This document shows, piece by piece, positions 9,801-16,272 of a stretch of 64,000 nt of DNA (positions are counted from its first letter, which is position 1; each line of letters starts with the position of its first letter). Source of the DNA: Vibrio penaeicida (GTDB lineage Bacteria > Pseudomonadota > Gammaproteobacteria > Enterobacterales > Vibrionaceae); NCBI RefSeq assembly GCF_030689305.1, contig NZ_JAUYVM010000021.1, positions 24,853 to 88,852 of the forward strand, given 5' to 3'. The notes beneath the pieces are model-generated. The model did no database searches. It was not told the DNA's origin and saw only the letters and a program-made list of their open reading frames with translations. Position numbers and translations under genes: made by a program.

Positions 9801-10056
9801 TATCAACGTAATCATCGATGCCATCAAAGACAAGACCTCCATCTGTATATCCATTGCTCCAATTAGGACCTTGGAGCATAGCAGTAGCGTTACTTATACT
9901 GTCTTGGGAGGTAGAACCTGAACCTTCATTGAAATCCCATTGATTGGATAAAGTATTTGGTTGAATAGTGGAGGTATTTCCGGATATAGGAAGCAACGCT
10001 AAAACTATTAACGTTCCTAATTTACCGAACTTCTCGGCGGTTGCGAAATGAAACAT
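6835..10056 (-). CDS. Secreted GH20 beta-N-acetylhexosaminidase with three LamG modules
   Basis: A 1073-aa exported enzyme. After a signal peptide (GTLIVLALLPISGNTS) come three concanavalin-like LamG modules at about residues 36-228, 229-412 and 413-608, each with the same pattern (LSFDEGTGN..., WTMSFWV, LTFVN, RIGA.LNG). Then follow a GH20 N-terminal domain (about 615-740) and the GH20 catalytic barrel (NRGLLLDVGRMFMPMEFLRD onward). The catalytic Asp-Glu pair lies in VHIGTDEYN near residue 888. It should release terminal GlcNAc/GalNAc from chitin fragments or glycans, with LamG modules binding the glycan. A clear Shine-Dalgarno (AAGGAG) precedes the ATG. The usual HxGGDE motif is HIGTDE here. 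Confidence 0.88.
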   Translation of the reverse strand: MFHFATAEKFGKLGTLIVLALLPISGNTSTIQPNTLSNQWDFNEGSGSTSQDSISNATAMLQGPNWSNGYTDGGLVFDGIDDYVDIEHSNMGGEWTASLWVKRGADTPSSALFSSQNHMVKLEQWGSNNHRIGVTEIGNRDYTFEYTAPIGEWAHLTFVNSSIGLDLYVNGEFNSSLDISIPLPLDRIGAKLNGEDFLKAEIDSLLIHSKALQPLEVQAVYGSRAFTNHLSFDEGTGNSSVDASNSIDIPVSSFQWEKGLSKSALAFSDTKGPIDLNNSELSGDWSLAMWVKRTADTPSSVILSSQDYAIKLEQWGSSNHALGITKLGVADYSFEYTVPLNSWTHLTFVNDSNGLSLYSGGYLVDHLPVSIPLPRQRIGARLNGNDQLHAVLDEVHVFDTAIPASDVAKFFGPKGLYSRLDFNEGAGNLVNDAKNELQGTINGAVWSEGKQNGGLSFDGTDDHVVLGAEDLTGDWTMSFWVNKSSQRSTSTVLSSQHGALKLEQYGSENSNVGFTKFGAADYSFDFTLPLDTWTHLTFVKTDESITLYADGEDQGSISNVINLPLDIIGMRADGSDAIHGELDELQIFDRAMSSSEIHKFYGLKNEAPQIIPSVSEWEGAQGEFILSANSRIVLHPSYANQLQNKAEVFQSDIFDLAAKHLPIITNTTPSEGDIFLTLGANNSELGEEGYTIDIGNSVTISANHADGTFFGTRSILQMLQVDLANDSIAKGFITDHPKWENRGLLLDVGRMFMPMEFLRDMVKQMSYFKMNDLQIHINDNVIGFDSSKWQEAQAGFRLESNTHPGVTSEQHYTKQEYIELIELAKTYGVTIITEIDAPAHSLAFTQYRPDLRHPNLKEDHLDLGNPDVTTFLEELWTEYAPFIEDVHIGTDEYNNGSPAEMKAFINHFNGYLKGLGKNPVRMWGSQDTIGGAAGLDRDLLVNIWFGGYYDPAQAVSDGYDIINTQDSLLYIVPFAGYYHDYLNSQWLYENWTPNTFSSVQFDIDHPQVKGGMFAVWNDAFAAGTHYTIDDIQDRVKPAIQTLSQKMWAGKKSVSFAEFQEYMNVIEVDHIFED

Positions 10057-11007
10057 AAACTAACTCCTTGTTTTTATATTGTGTGTTTCATTAATTATCA
10101 AAATTGATACATTTAAGTTGAACGTTAAATTTTATTAATATCTTTAAGTTCTAGTATTTAATTAAATACTTACATGTGATTAGTCGAATAACTTCGAGTG
10201 TTTGAAGTCTGATTCTCATGTTCTATATGTTTAAAAAATATATTTTATCAATTTGATGTTAGTGTTTTATATCTTTGGTTTTATATGGTTTGGTGTGTTT
10301 CTCTTTATAGGTTGTATGTATATAGGCATTTACTTAATTAGATTTCTCTGTTGTTCTTTTAAAGATTAAAACCTGAAGTGTGAATGAAGCTTTAATCAAT
10401 ATTTCGCTTTGTAAATAAAGTCTATAGCAGTAAATTCTGCATTATTGGGAGTGAGATCACACTTTCTAACTTAATTTTTGCCTCTAAAAAACAAGTGATT
10501 ATTTAGATTCATAGCCTGTCATATTACCGGGGTGTTGTTTATGTCACTTGTTTTTTTGTTTTTAATGGTTTTATATTTGGTTTTCATCTTAAGTAAATTG
10601 AATTTAGTTATTCTGATATTTACTTGTATTTGTAATATATCTTTAAGCTTGATCTTATTGCACTGAAGTTTGAAATAACTTAACTCACTAAATAAAATGC
10701 TTTGGTGTTGATTTTTTGGGAAAGGACGAGTATTAAATATATTAAAAAAGTTTCATACTTTATTCGTACGTATATCCATATCACTTAAAGTGTCTTAGTA
10801 AGATAAGAAATCATTTCAAGAATTATTTATCACATTAGATTTACAAAAACGCATGTTTTTCTTCTTACATGTATTCTGTTATTAGATATGTACATTTACC
10901 AAAGTAAATTGTGTGATAACTGAGTGCATTATGGATACATCAGGTTTCCTTGTTTCGGTACAGCACTCAATCCACTAGTAAGATCAAGGCAAGCGAACTT
11001 CTCCTAC
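10057..11007. other. Long AT-rich non-coding stretch
   Basis: Nearly 1 kb upstream of the GH20 gene with very low GC and no coding-like frame. It presumably contains the GH20 promoter at its left end. No tRNA, riboswitch or strong terminator is visible. It ends at the left copy of the 40-bp direct repeat. Confidence 0.6.
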
Positions 11008-11047
11008 CCAATCCCTGCGCCGCAATGGCCAAAACGAATCATATGCC
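11008..11047 (+). repeat. 40-bp direct repeat, left copy (5' stub of the cobalamin-binding-protein gene)
   Basis: These 40 bases are identical to 12992-13031, which are codons 2-14 plus one base of the cobalamin-binding-protein gene. Read in that frame they give PIPAPQWPKRIIC, then a stop codon soon after. Similarity seems to extend weakly upstream (GCGAAC, ATCCACTA). The stub and the intact gene bracket three genes. Confidence 0.85.
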
Positions 11048-11303
11048 CCCAACTTTAGCGCCAGTTTTCATCAAATGTTTAATTTCAATTTTTGAAGCTA
11101 AAAGTGGAAGCTGTAACATCCCCCCCTCTTCCTTACGCCCAATATTTTATGAAATCCAGATGATTTCGCAGACTATTGCATTCCTCAAGCCGAGTAAGGC
11201 ACACCTGCGTTGATTTAGATTCAAGGTAGAAAGAAATTGAAGTCGCATTTCGCCACTTCAAATTGAAGCTTTCTATCAATGACTATCAACAAAGGAGTGA
11301 ACA
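11048..11303. other. Non-coding left part of the bracketed segment
   Basis: About 250 bases from the direct repeat to the barrel gene. A frame is open across part of it (10950-11213) but codes for nothing recognisable and straddles the repeat. Confidence 0.5.
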
Positions 11304-11795
11304 ATGCGCTTAATCTATGCCTTGCTTTTGTCAGTTGTCGCACTGGCATCTAATGCAACAGAATCTATTATTTTGGGAAGTTCTATCTCCAAAATCTCGC
11401 TAGGTGATGCCAAACTCGATACATTTGTAGTGTCTGTTGGGCACGAAAGTAAACTGAAGAACAACTTTTCAATCATTCCAGAAATCAAGCTAGGTACTGG
11501 TATAAGAGACAGTCGTAGTGGTGATAAAGTCACGAGGCTTGAACACTATGCATCTTCTGGTGTCAGGCTACAACATGATGTAACAGAACAGTTGTTTGTC
11601 TACCTATCGCCTACTTTTGCAAATTTTAAGGTCAATTCATCTTCCTCTACACGCCTACTCACAAGGAGCACTTCCCATTTTGGGGTTGGTTTCGGCGTAG
11701 GCTATCAAATTGGTGACAGTATTCTAATTGATGGTTCAACTGAAGAATTTGATGAGTTTGATCTCTTTCAGGTGGGTTTGAAAGTCTCGTTCTAA
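11304..11795 (+). CDS. Small outer-membrane beta-barrel-like protein
   Basis: A 163-aa exported protein. Signal peptide MRLIYALLLSVVALASNA is followed by alternating hydrophobic/polar strands (FVVSVGHESK, SIIPEIKLGTG, SGVRLQHDV, LFVYLSPTF, FGVGFGVGYQIGD) and a C-terminal strand ending in Phe (FQVGLKVSF), the signature of an OmpA/OmpW-type eight-strand barrel. Function unknown. It is the first of three same-strand genes inside the 40-bp direct repeat, ahead of a holin-like and a coiled-coil membrane protein. Confidence 0.7.
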   Translation: MRLIYALLLSVVALASNATESIILGSSISKISLGDAKLDTFVVSVGHESKLKNNFSIIPEIKLGTGIRDSRSGDKVTRLEHYASSGVRLQHDVTEQLFVYLSPTFANFKVNSSSSTRLLTRSTSHFGVGFGVGYQIGDSILIDGSTEEFDEFDLFQVGLKVSF

Positions 11796-11863
11796 AACAG
11801 CTGTGCTCGTATACGGGCACATTGCCAGCTAACTAAATGTGTTCAGAATAAGTGAGGAGTATT

Positions 11864-12181
11864 ATGGCTTGGAGCGTATACAAAGTATGCAAAGCAACTT
11901 TACTGGAACGGTTGGTCAGCCACAAAAAAATACAGCGTGCTCGGGCAGAAGCAAAAATTCGGCTAATCGACCAGACGAGCGTAGGTTTCGGCTGGCAAAG
12001 CGAATGGTTGACGATGATTTTCTGCCTGCCTTTTATCTTAAGTTTTATACCTGTAGTCAGGGACTACATCCTTCCTGGGTTCACCCTTATCTCTGAGTTT
12101 CCAGAGTGGTATCGGTGGCTTTTAGGGTTAGTAGTAGTTTCAAATTATGCAATACGTGTCGCCGACCGGTGCAATTTATAG
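11864..12181 (+). CDS. Holin-like small membrane protein
   Basis: A 105-aa protein with a basic N-terminal helix (KIQRARAEAKIRLIDQTSVG) and two hydrophobic segments (LTMIFCLPFILSFIPVV and WYRWLLGLVVVSNYAIRVA). Size and layout resemble the three-TM holin/gene-transfer-release group. The ATG at 11864 follows GAGGAG at 8-base spacing, which favours it over the in-frame GTG at 11852. Next to it lies a second membrane protein with a coiled coil. Holins make pores that let murein hydrolases out, but no hydrolase is adjacent here, so the assignment is by resemblance only. Confidence 0.55.
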   Translation: MAWSVYKVCKATLLERLVSHKKIQRARAEAKIRLIDQTSVGFGWQSEWLTMIFCLPFILSFIPVVRDYILPGFTLISEFPEWYRWLLGLVVVSNYAIRVADRCNL

Positions 12182-12238
12182 CGTCGCAAACAATAACAGT
12201 GGCTAGTTAAATCAGTCCTTTCAATTGTAGGAGGGTGC

Positions 12239-12847
12239 ATGTCAGACAAAGATCTTGATGAGTTAGAACAGATAGAGCAAGAACTTAAAGACTTAGAAGA
12301 GGAGGAACATACCAAAGCAAAAGCCCGAACAAAGCCCCAGGAAGTGGTTATGGTGCTTGTTGGAAGATGGGCAATGCCTACAACAGTGGTGTTAGTACTT
12401 ATTACCTGTATGTCTGGCTATTTCCTTGAGGTGGAAGCGTTTACGCCAGTGGTGGGTATGATTGCTCCGGTCGTGATGGCTCTTATTATGGTTATTCGTG
12501 AGGCTTCTGTGGGTAAAGAGGAAGACGAAACCTACAAAGACAGGGAGCGTGAGCGAGAAGAGCGAATAAAACAGTATCAGATGGAAAAAGAAGTCAAACT
12601 GGCTCAAATGGAATTTGAAGACAAAAGACATCAACAAGAAATGGCAGAAAAAGCCAGACAGTTCGATGCCAACTCAGTGTCGACAAGCGAGTTTGTCGGT
12701 TTAGCGAGAGAGATGAACAGTCAGTTGGCAGAGATCATGAAAAAAGAAACCGAACTGGTCGTTGGAGACACAAGAATCAAGGTAGCCGATGGCAGTACGA
12801 AAGTAGCGCAAGACGAAAAAGGTCAGAAAAATAGCAAGTCATCCTAA
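12239..12847 (+). CDS. Membrane protein with long charged coiled coil
   Basis: A 202-aa protein of unknown function. An acidic helix (residues 1-35, rich in Glu/Asp) is followed by two membrane segments (about 45-66 TTVVLVLITCMSGYFL and 73-90 VVGMIAPVVMALIMVI) and a highly charged coiled coil (about 95-145). A short Ser/Lys-rich tail ends the protein. It sits 57 bases behind the holin-like gene, likely in one transcript. The topology would place both ends in the cytoplasm. A GGAGG sequence precedes the ATG. Confidence 0.65.
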   Translation: MSDKDLDELEQIEQELKDLEEEEHTKAKARTKPQEVVMVLVGRWAMPTTVVLVLITCMSGYFLEVEAFTPVVGMIAPVVMALIMVIREASVGKEEDETYKDREREREERIKQYQMEKEVKLAQMEFEDKRHQQEMAEKARQFDANSVSTSEFVGLAREMNSQLAEIMKKETELVVGDTRIKVADGSTKVAQDEKGQKNSKSS

Positions 12848-12856
12848 ATAGTATGC

Positions 12857-12897
12857 AGCGGAATAACCTGCAGGTTTAGTGCTTACGGTTATCCGCT
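12857..12897 (+). terminator. Hairpin after the coiled-coil gene
   Basis: AGCGGAATAACC pairs with GGTTATCCGCT (one bulge) across an 18-base loop, 9 bases past the stop. The following T run is weak, so it may be a processing or partial termination signal. Confidence 0.45.
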
Positions 12898-12988
12898 AAA
12901 ATTCCTTATCAAAGCCTGGGTTTAACTCGTTCAAAACTTCCCTATAATTCAATTACCTAATATCCACTAACACGAGTAGGCGAACCCG

Positions 12989-13804
12989 ATGCCAATCCCT
13001 GCGCCGCAATGGCCAAAACGAATCATATGCCTGACAGAAGAAACCACCGAGGCGCTTTACCTGATGGGAGAAGAAGACAGAATTGTCGGTGTTTCTGCCT
13101 ACACGGTACGCCCTGAGAGAGCCAAACGTGAAAAGCCCAAAGTCTCGGCATTTGTGAATGCACGTATCGAGAAAATCATGGATCTCAAACCGGATTTGGT
13201 TCTGGCATTTTCGGACATTCAGGCAGACATTGTTCGCGACTTGGTTAAGCAGGGCGTCGATGTGCACTGCTTTAATCACCGAACTTTGAGTGACACGCTG
13301 CAAATGATACGAACGCTTAGCGCGCTTATCGGCGAACCTCAAAAAGGTGAAAAGTTAGTACAGGAACTTACTCAAGGGCTGGCTGAAGTTAAGGCAAGCG
13401 CCGATTCGCTCACTCACAAACCGAGAGTGTATTTTGAAGAGTGGTTCGATCCATTAATTACTGGCATCACTTGGGTGAGTGAGCTGGTGGAACTCGCTGG
13501 TGGCATTGACTGCTATCAAGAGTTTGCCAAAGAATCGTTAGCCAAAAACAGAATCATCGAACACCCTGAACAGGTGATAGAAAAACAGCCTGACATTATC
13601 ATCGCCTCCTGGTGTGGTCGCCGTTTCCAAAAAGACAAACTGACCCAGCGAGAAGGCTGGCAGAACATTCCCGCCATTCAAAATGATGAAGTGTATGAAA
13701 TCAACTCAAGTGACATTCTGCAACCCGGACCAGCCGCGCTGACGGATGGGGTAAAACAACTTCACCAGATTATTAAAGGTTGGAGTGAACGGCAGTCGAA
13801 TTAG
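12989..13804 (+). CDS. Cobalamin-binding-protein-like (BtuF fold), no signal peptide
   Basis: A 271-aa protein of the BtuF/TroA helical-backbone metal and vitamin binding family. Typical elements are PKRIICLTEETTEALYLMG, IVGVSAY, KIMDLKPDLVLAFSDIQ, GVDVHCFNHRTL, and in the second lobe ITWVSELVELAGG and KQPDIIIASWCG. There is no export signal, unlike true BtuF, so it may act in the cytoplasm in B12 or corrinoid handling; such leaderless versions are common in gamma-proteobacteria. Its first 14 codons include the right copy of the 40-bp direct repeat, so its own upstream region was affected by the rearrangement. Convergent with the gene at 13896. Confidence 0.8.
   Translation: MPIPAPQWPKRIICLTEETTEALYLMGEEDRIVGVSAYTVRPERAKREKPKVSAFVNARIEKIMDLKPDLVLAFSDIQADIVRDLVKQGVDVHCFNHRTLSDTLQMIRTLSALIGEPQKGEKLVQELTQGLAEVKASADSLTHKPRVYFEEWFDPLITGITWVSELVELAGGIDCYQEFAKESLAKNRIIEHPEQVIEKQPDIIIASWCGRRFQKDKLTQREGWQNIPAIQNDEVYEINSSDILQPGPAALTDGVKQLHQIIKGWSERQSN
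12992..13031 (+). repeat. 40-bp direct repeat, right copy
   Basis: Identical to 11008-11047. This copy is the intact 5' end of the cobalamin-binding-protein gene. The two copies are 1984 bases apart and enclose the barrel, holin-like and coiled-coil genes. Confidence 0.85.
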
Positions 13805-13833
13805 TTTTTAGAACAGAAAAGTGAAAGAGAGCT

Positions 13834-13861
13834 GCACTAACATTTCATAAAATGCTAGTGC
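13834..13861. terminator. Bidirectional hairpin between convergent genes
   Basis: GCACTAACATTT and AAATGCTAGTGC form a 12-bp stem with one mismatch around a 4-base loop, flanked by outer GCTGC/GCAGC. It lies between the cobalamin-binding-protein gene and the gene at 13896 and could end either transcript. Confidence 0.5.
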
Positions 13862-13895
13862 AAAAGAGCAGCATCCATGGCTCAGAGCGCCACGC

Positions 13896-14255
13896 TTATT
13901 CAATATGTTTCGAGATGATATCATCCACCTTTTGCGGGTCAATGGCGAATTCGGGTTCTGCATTTTTCTGTTCTACCAGCCATTGAGGGGCTTTTTTAAA
14001 CCCAATATGGTAAGCAATCGACTCCAAGACGACCTGATGCTCCCCAATACGAACGACTGTGAAGCTTCGCTCATTGCCGATGATTCGTCCTTTAGGGAAA
14101 TCATTTAAGCAGCGATTGACAAACGCCATCTGCTTATTGGTTTCTGATTCGGTCGGGATATTTCCGGGGTCGGTTGTGCCCACTACAACTCTTTCAATAT
14201 GACCGATTTCGGTAATATCAAAAGTATTTACCTGAGACGTACCTTGTCCAAACAT
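13896..14255 (-). CDS. Small protein of unknown function beside DUF2589 genes
   Basis: A 119-aa soluble protein with no recognised domain. It has a beta-rich core (IERVVVGTTDPG, RSFTVVRIGEHQVVLESIAY) and a C-terminal stretch (DPQKVDDIISKHIE) that should be helical. No signal peptide or membrane segment. It is the third minus-strand gene after the two DUF2589 genes, but a strong hairpin (14288-14309) separates it from them, so its expression may be reduced by partial termination. Confidence 0.6.
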   Translation of the reverse strand: MFGQGTSQVNTFDITEIGHIERVVVGTTDPGNIPTESETNKQMAFVNRCLNDFPKGRIIGNERSFTVVRIGEHQVVLESIAYHIGFKKAPQWLVEQKNAEPEFAIDPQKVDDIISKHIE

Positions 14256-14287
14256 AGTTTTCTACTTTCTTAACCCAGTTGATTGAA

Positions 14288-14309
14288 AAGGCTCCGAATA
14301 CGGAGCCTT
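14288..14309. terminator. Perfect hairpin between DUF2589 gene 2 and the 13896 gene
   Basis: AAGGCTCCG-AATA-CGGAGCCTT is a perfect 9-bp stem with a 4-base loop, followed on the minus strand by TTTTC. It lies 10 bases past the stop of the 14320 gene and may partly terminate or stabilise that mRNA. Confidence 0.65.
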
Positions 14310-14319
14310 GAGGATGGAT

Positions 14320-14910
14320 TTACGCAGGAACTGGCGCAATAGATTGTTGAAGGATATCCAGTACGCGGGACAAACCTTCCGGTGTACCAGACTGGCGAGC
14401 TTTCACAGCGACGTCATATTTTGCCGAGTTGTCAGACTTACGCTGCGTTTCTTTGCTAGAAGCAACGGAACCCTGACACTTCACTTTAACGCTCCAAAGC
14501 CCAAATTTACCTTCCGCTTCCGCAGCGAATGAAGCGGCGCGATCGGTTTTGGTCTGTTCACTGAATGACGATTTCACTTCCATCATAAAGTTCACATCCA
14601 CTTCAGATACCTGAAGCGTTGGAACAGATACAATAGAGATGAAAGGCACACTCACTTTGTACTTGGTGCTTTCAATGGCGACTGAACCATCTGCTTGTTT
14701 GATTTGCTCGGGTTTTTCAAATGAGAATGGCACCATACGAACGGAAGTGTTTCCGTTAGCATCTTCTTCGAAACCGACATTCTCAATGAAATCCGACGTT
14801 GCTTTCGCCAGCGTGATTTGCGCGTCACAGGCTGCAGAAAGCGGACCGCCAATCAGTTGGTCCATTGGGAGTCCGCCAAATTGGTCGGACATTTTTACGA
14901 GTTCACTCAT
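14320..14910 (-). CDS. DUF2589 protein 1
   Basis: A 196-aa protein recognised as DUF2589-like from its start (LVKMSDQFGGLPMDQLIGGPLSAACDAQ), which sets a helical N-terminus before a beta-sandwich-like body (VRMVPFSFEK, KVSVPFISIVSVPTLQVSEVDVNF). The function of the family is not established. No signal peptide. It lies 28 bases after a second member of the same family, so the pair may form a hetero-oligomer. A near-perfect Shine-Dalgarno (AGGAGAC) precedes the ATG. Confidence 0.65.
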   Translation of the reverse strand: MSELVKMSDQFGGLPMDQLIGGPLSAACDAQITLAKATSDFIENVGFEEDANGNTSVRMVPFSFEKPEQIKQADGSVAIESTKYKVSVPFISIVSVPTLQVSEVDVNFMMEVKSSFSEQTKTDRAASFAAEAEGKFGLWSVKVKCQGSVASSKETQRKSDNSAKYDVAVKARQSGTPEGLSRVLDILQQSIAPVPA

Positions 14911-14938
14911 AGTGTCTCCTTGTTGTGTGTTGCTTGGG

Positions 14939-15433
14939 TTAGAAAAGCTTTAGTAACTCGTTTTGTAGCTTTAAGTAGGCTTCGGTGGCTTCGCCTGCTT
15001 CAAATTCGATTTCCATAGTCGCTTTGCGATCCCCTTTCTCTTTGGGACCTGAAAACAGGTCTGTCGACAACACCTGCTTTAAGCGGCTCTCAGACTTTTC
15101 GTTGTTTTTTGTGGCGGTATCCACGCCATCAACACCGTTCAGGCTAATATCGAATTTGGAAATTAACTTTTTGATCTTTATAGGATTGTTCTGGGTAAGG
15201 GTAATAAGGGGAACTTGGATTTCTCGCTCAGCCAACTGACCTCTGGCTCGCTTTTTATCGGCTTCCGAGCCAAAGGCAGGAACTCGAAACGAAATCATTT
15301 TCGGGCGACCATCTTCATCAAACCATTCATTGATGTTTTCTAAAGTTTGCCGTTCTATTTGGTCTTGCGCTTCGGAAATAGAACCCATGATGGCTTCAAC
15401 CAAGTTTTGTAATGTCAGTGTCGAATTAGACAT
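14939..15433 (-). CDS. DUF2589 protein 2
   Basis: A 164-aa relative of the gene downstream: helical start (LQNLVEAIMGSISEAQDQIERQTLENI), then MISFRVPAFG and the same IQVPLITLTQNNPIKIKKLISKFDISLNGV pattern that appears in its neighbour as VSVPFISIVSVPTLQVSEVDVNF. Ends with a beta strand (KATMEIEFEAGE) and an amphipathic helix (AYLKLQNELLKLF). First gene of the minus-strand set. Function unknown; likely cytoplasmic or surface-associated assembly component, by inference only. Confidence 0.6.
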   Translation of the reverse strand: MSNSTLTLQNLVEAIMGSISEAQDQIERQTLENINEWFDEDGRPKMISFRVPAFGSEADKKRARGQLAEREIQVPLITLTQNNPIKIKKLISKFDISLNGVDGVDTATKNNEKSESRLKQVLSTDLFSGPKEKGDRKATMEIEFEAGEATEAYLKLQNELLKLF

Positions 15434-15891
15434 GTTGCTTTCCTTTCCATGTATGTGAGGAAGAAGAAGGAGTACGCGCTTCGTTGACAGAACGAACTAA
15501 AAAGTAGTGCTTCCCCCAATTCCCATTAGCAGTGTTTGCTTGATGCCAATGGCGACAACGCAATTGGCAGAAATTGCAGCTCTTTCAGCTTTGTTAACGT
15601 CCAATGTAGTGATTATGAAAAGTGCTTACTCGGGGAGAGTTATGGCTTAATCCGGGTAATAAAGGAGATGAAGGAGAGGTGGTAATCAGAACGAAAGTGA
15701 GGGGCTGAATATGCGTGAGTCTCACGTTTCAAGTAATTCTGTGGCAATAGCGTCGAAGTCAATATTGAATCGATAGCAACCAAATTTCGAATAGCATAGA
15801 AAATGCACGAACACCTGATGATATTTTGACTATCAACCGGAGAGGGGCTGCTTCTTACTGAATTTGTCCCAATAAGATTGAATTCGCTAAA

Positions 15892-15952
15892 AACTGATTT
15901 AGCCTAAACACTGCTTTCCCAGATTTTTAACTAAACAGCCCAATTACTCATG
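15892..15952 (+). repeat. Diverged 60-bp repeat, copy A
   Basis: Aligns with 20914-20976 over AACTGATTT..CCTAAACA..CTT..CC....AAACAGCCCAATTA.TCATG. Copy A lies before the Y1 transposase remnant, copy B before the reverse-transcriptase remnant, so it may be the shared left flank of a mobile element. Confidence 0.55.
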
Positions 15953-15980
15953 GTTGCAGCCACTAAGATAGACCTATCAA

Positions 15981-15999
15981 TTACGTAGGTAGGATTACC
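15981..15999 (+). repeat. REP-like hairpin with GTAG head
   Basis: GTAGGTAGGATTACCCTAC is an imperfect palindrome starting with GTAG, the head found in REP sequences mobilised by Y1 (RAYT) transposases. A decayed Y1 transposase starts about 20 bases downstream. Confidence 0.45.
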
Positions 16000-16169
16000 C
16001 TACTTTTTTAGAAGGTTGCACAGACATGACAGTGAAACAATTCGCGCTAAAATGGCCAAACTCCAGAAAATTCAGACCACAGCAGTGTCCAAAAGCGCAT
16101 CGAAGCTGCCAAAGCTGGTAAACAACCAAAACAACTTTTACGGTTTACTGGCTGCCTCCGAAAACATAT

Positions 16170-16179
16170 ACCCAAGGGC
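16170..16179 (+). repeat. Target-site duplication, left (IS4-family element)
   Basis: ACCCAAGGGC here versus ACCCAAGGGT at 17611-17620: a 10-base direct repeat with one mismatch directly outside the element's ends. Confidence 0.6.
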
Positions 16180-16236
16180 TAATGCCGATCAGTTAAGGTC
16201 AAAATGATCGGTTGAACGATCCTCTAGAAGAGTTAT

Positions 16237-16269
16237 AAAGGTCCTAACTTTCTATGGTTAGGACCTTTT
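16237..16269 (+). terminator. Shielding hairpin inside the IS, before the transposase gene
   Basis: AAAGGTCCTAAC and GTTAGGACCTTTT form a perfect stem with a short loop and a T-rich tail, a few bases before the transposase start. It is placed to stop readthrough from outside promoters or to sequester the start region, as in other IS4-group elements. Confidence 0.65.
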
Positions 16270-16272
16270 GTT

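Larger units (their letters stand above)
15434..16015. other. Intergenic region upstream of the DUF2589 genes
   Basis: About 580 bases with no coding-like frame. It should contain the DUF2589 promoter near 15440-15500. Its right end (from 15892) is a repeat also found before the reverse-transcriptase remnant at 20914, and then a GTAG-headed hairpin. Confidence 0.5.

Noticed and set aside
10450..10463. CRP-like palindrome AGTGAGATCACACT
   Set aside because: The GTGA/TCAC arms are only 2 bases apart instead of 6, so it does not fit a CRP site.
10950..11213. Open frame across the left direct repeat
   Set aside because: It straddles the 40-bp repeat in a frame other than the gene's and has no recognisable sequence; the repeat explains it.
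16016..16207. 63-aa plus-strand ORF before the IS
   Set aside because: It reads partly through the RAYT remnant and partly in another frame, and ends inside the IS; it is part of the pseudogene.
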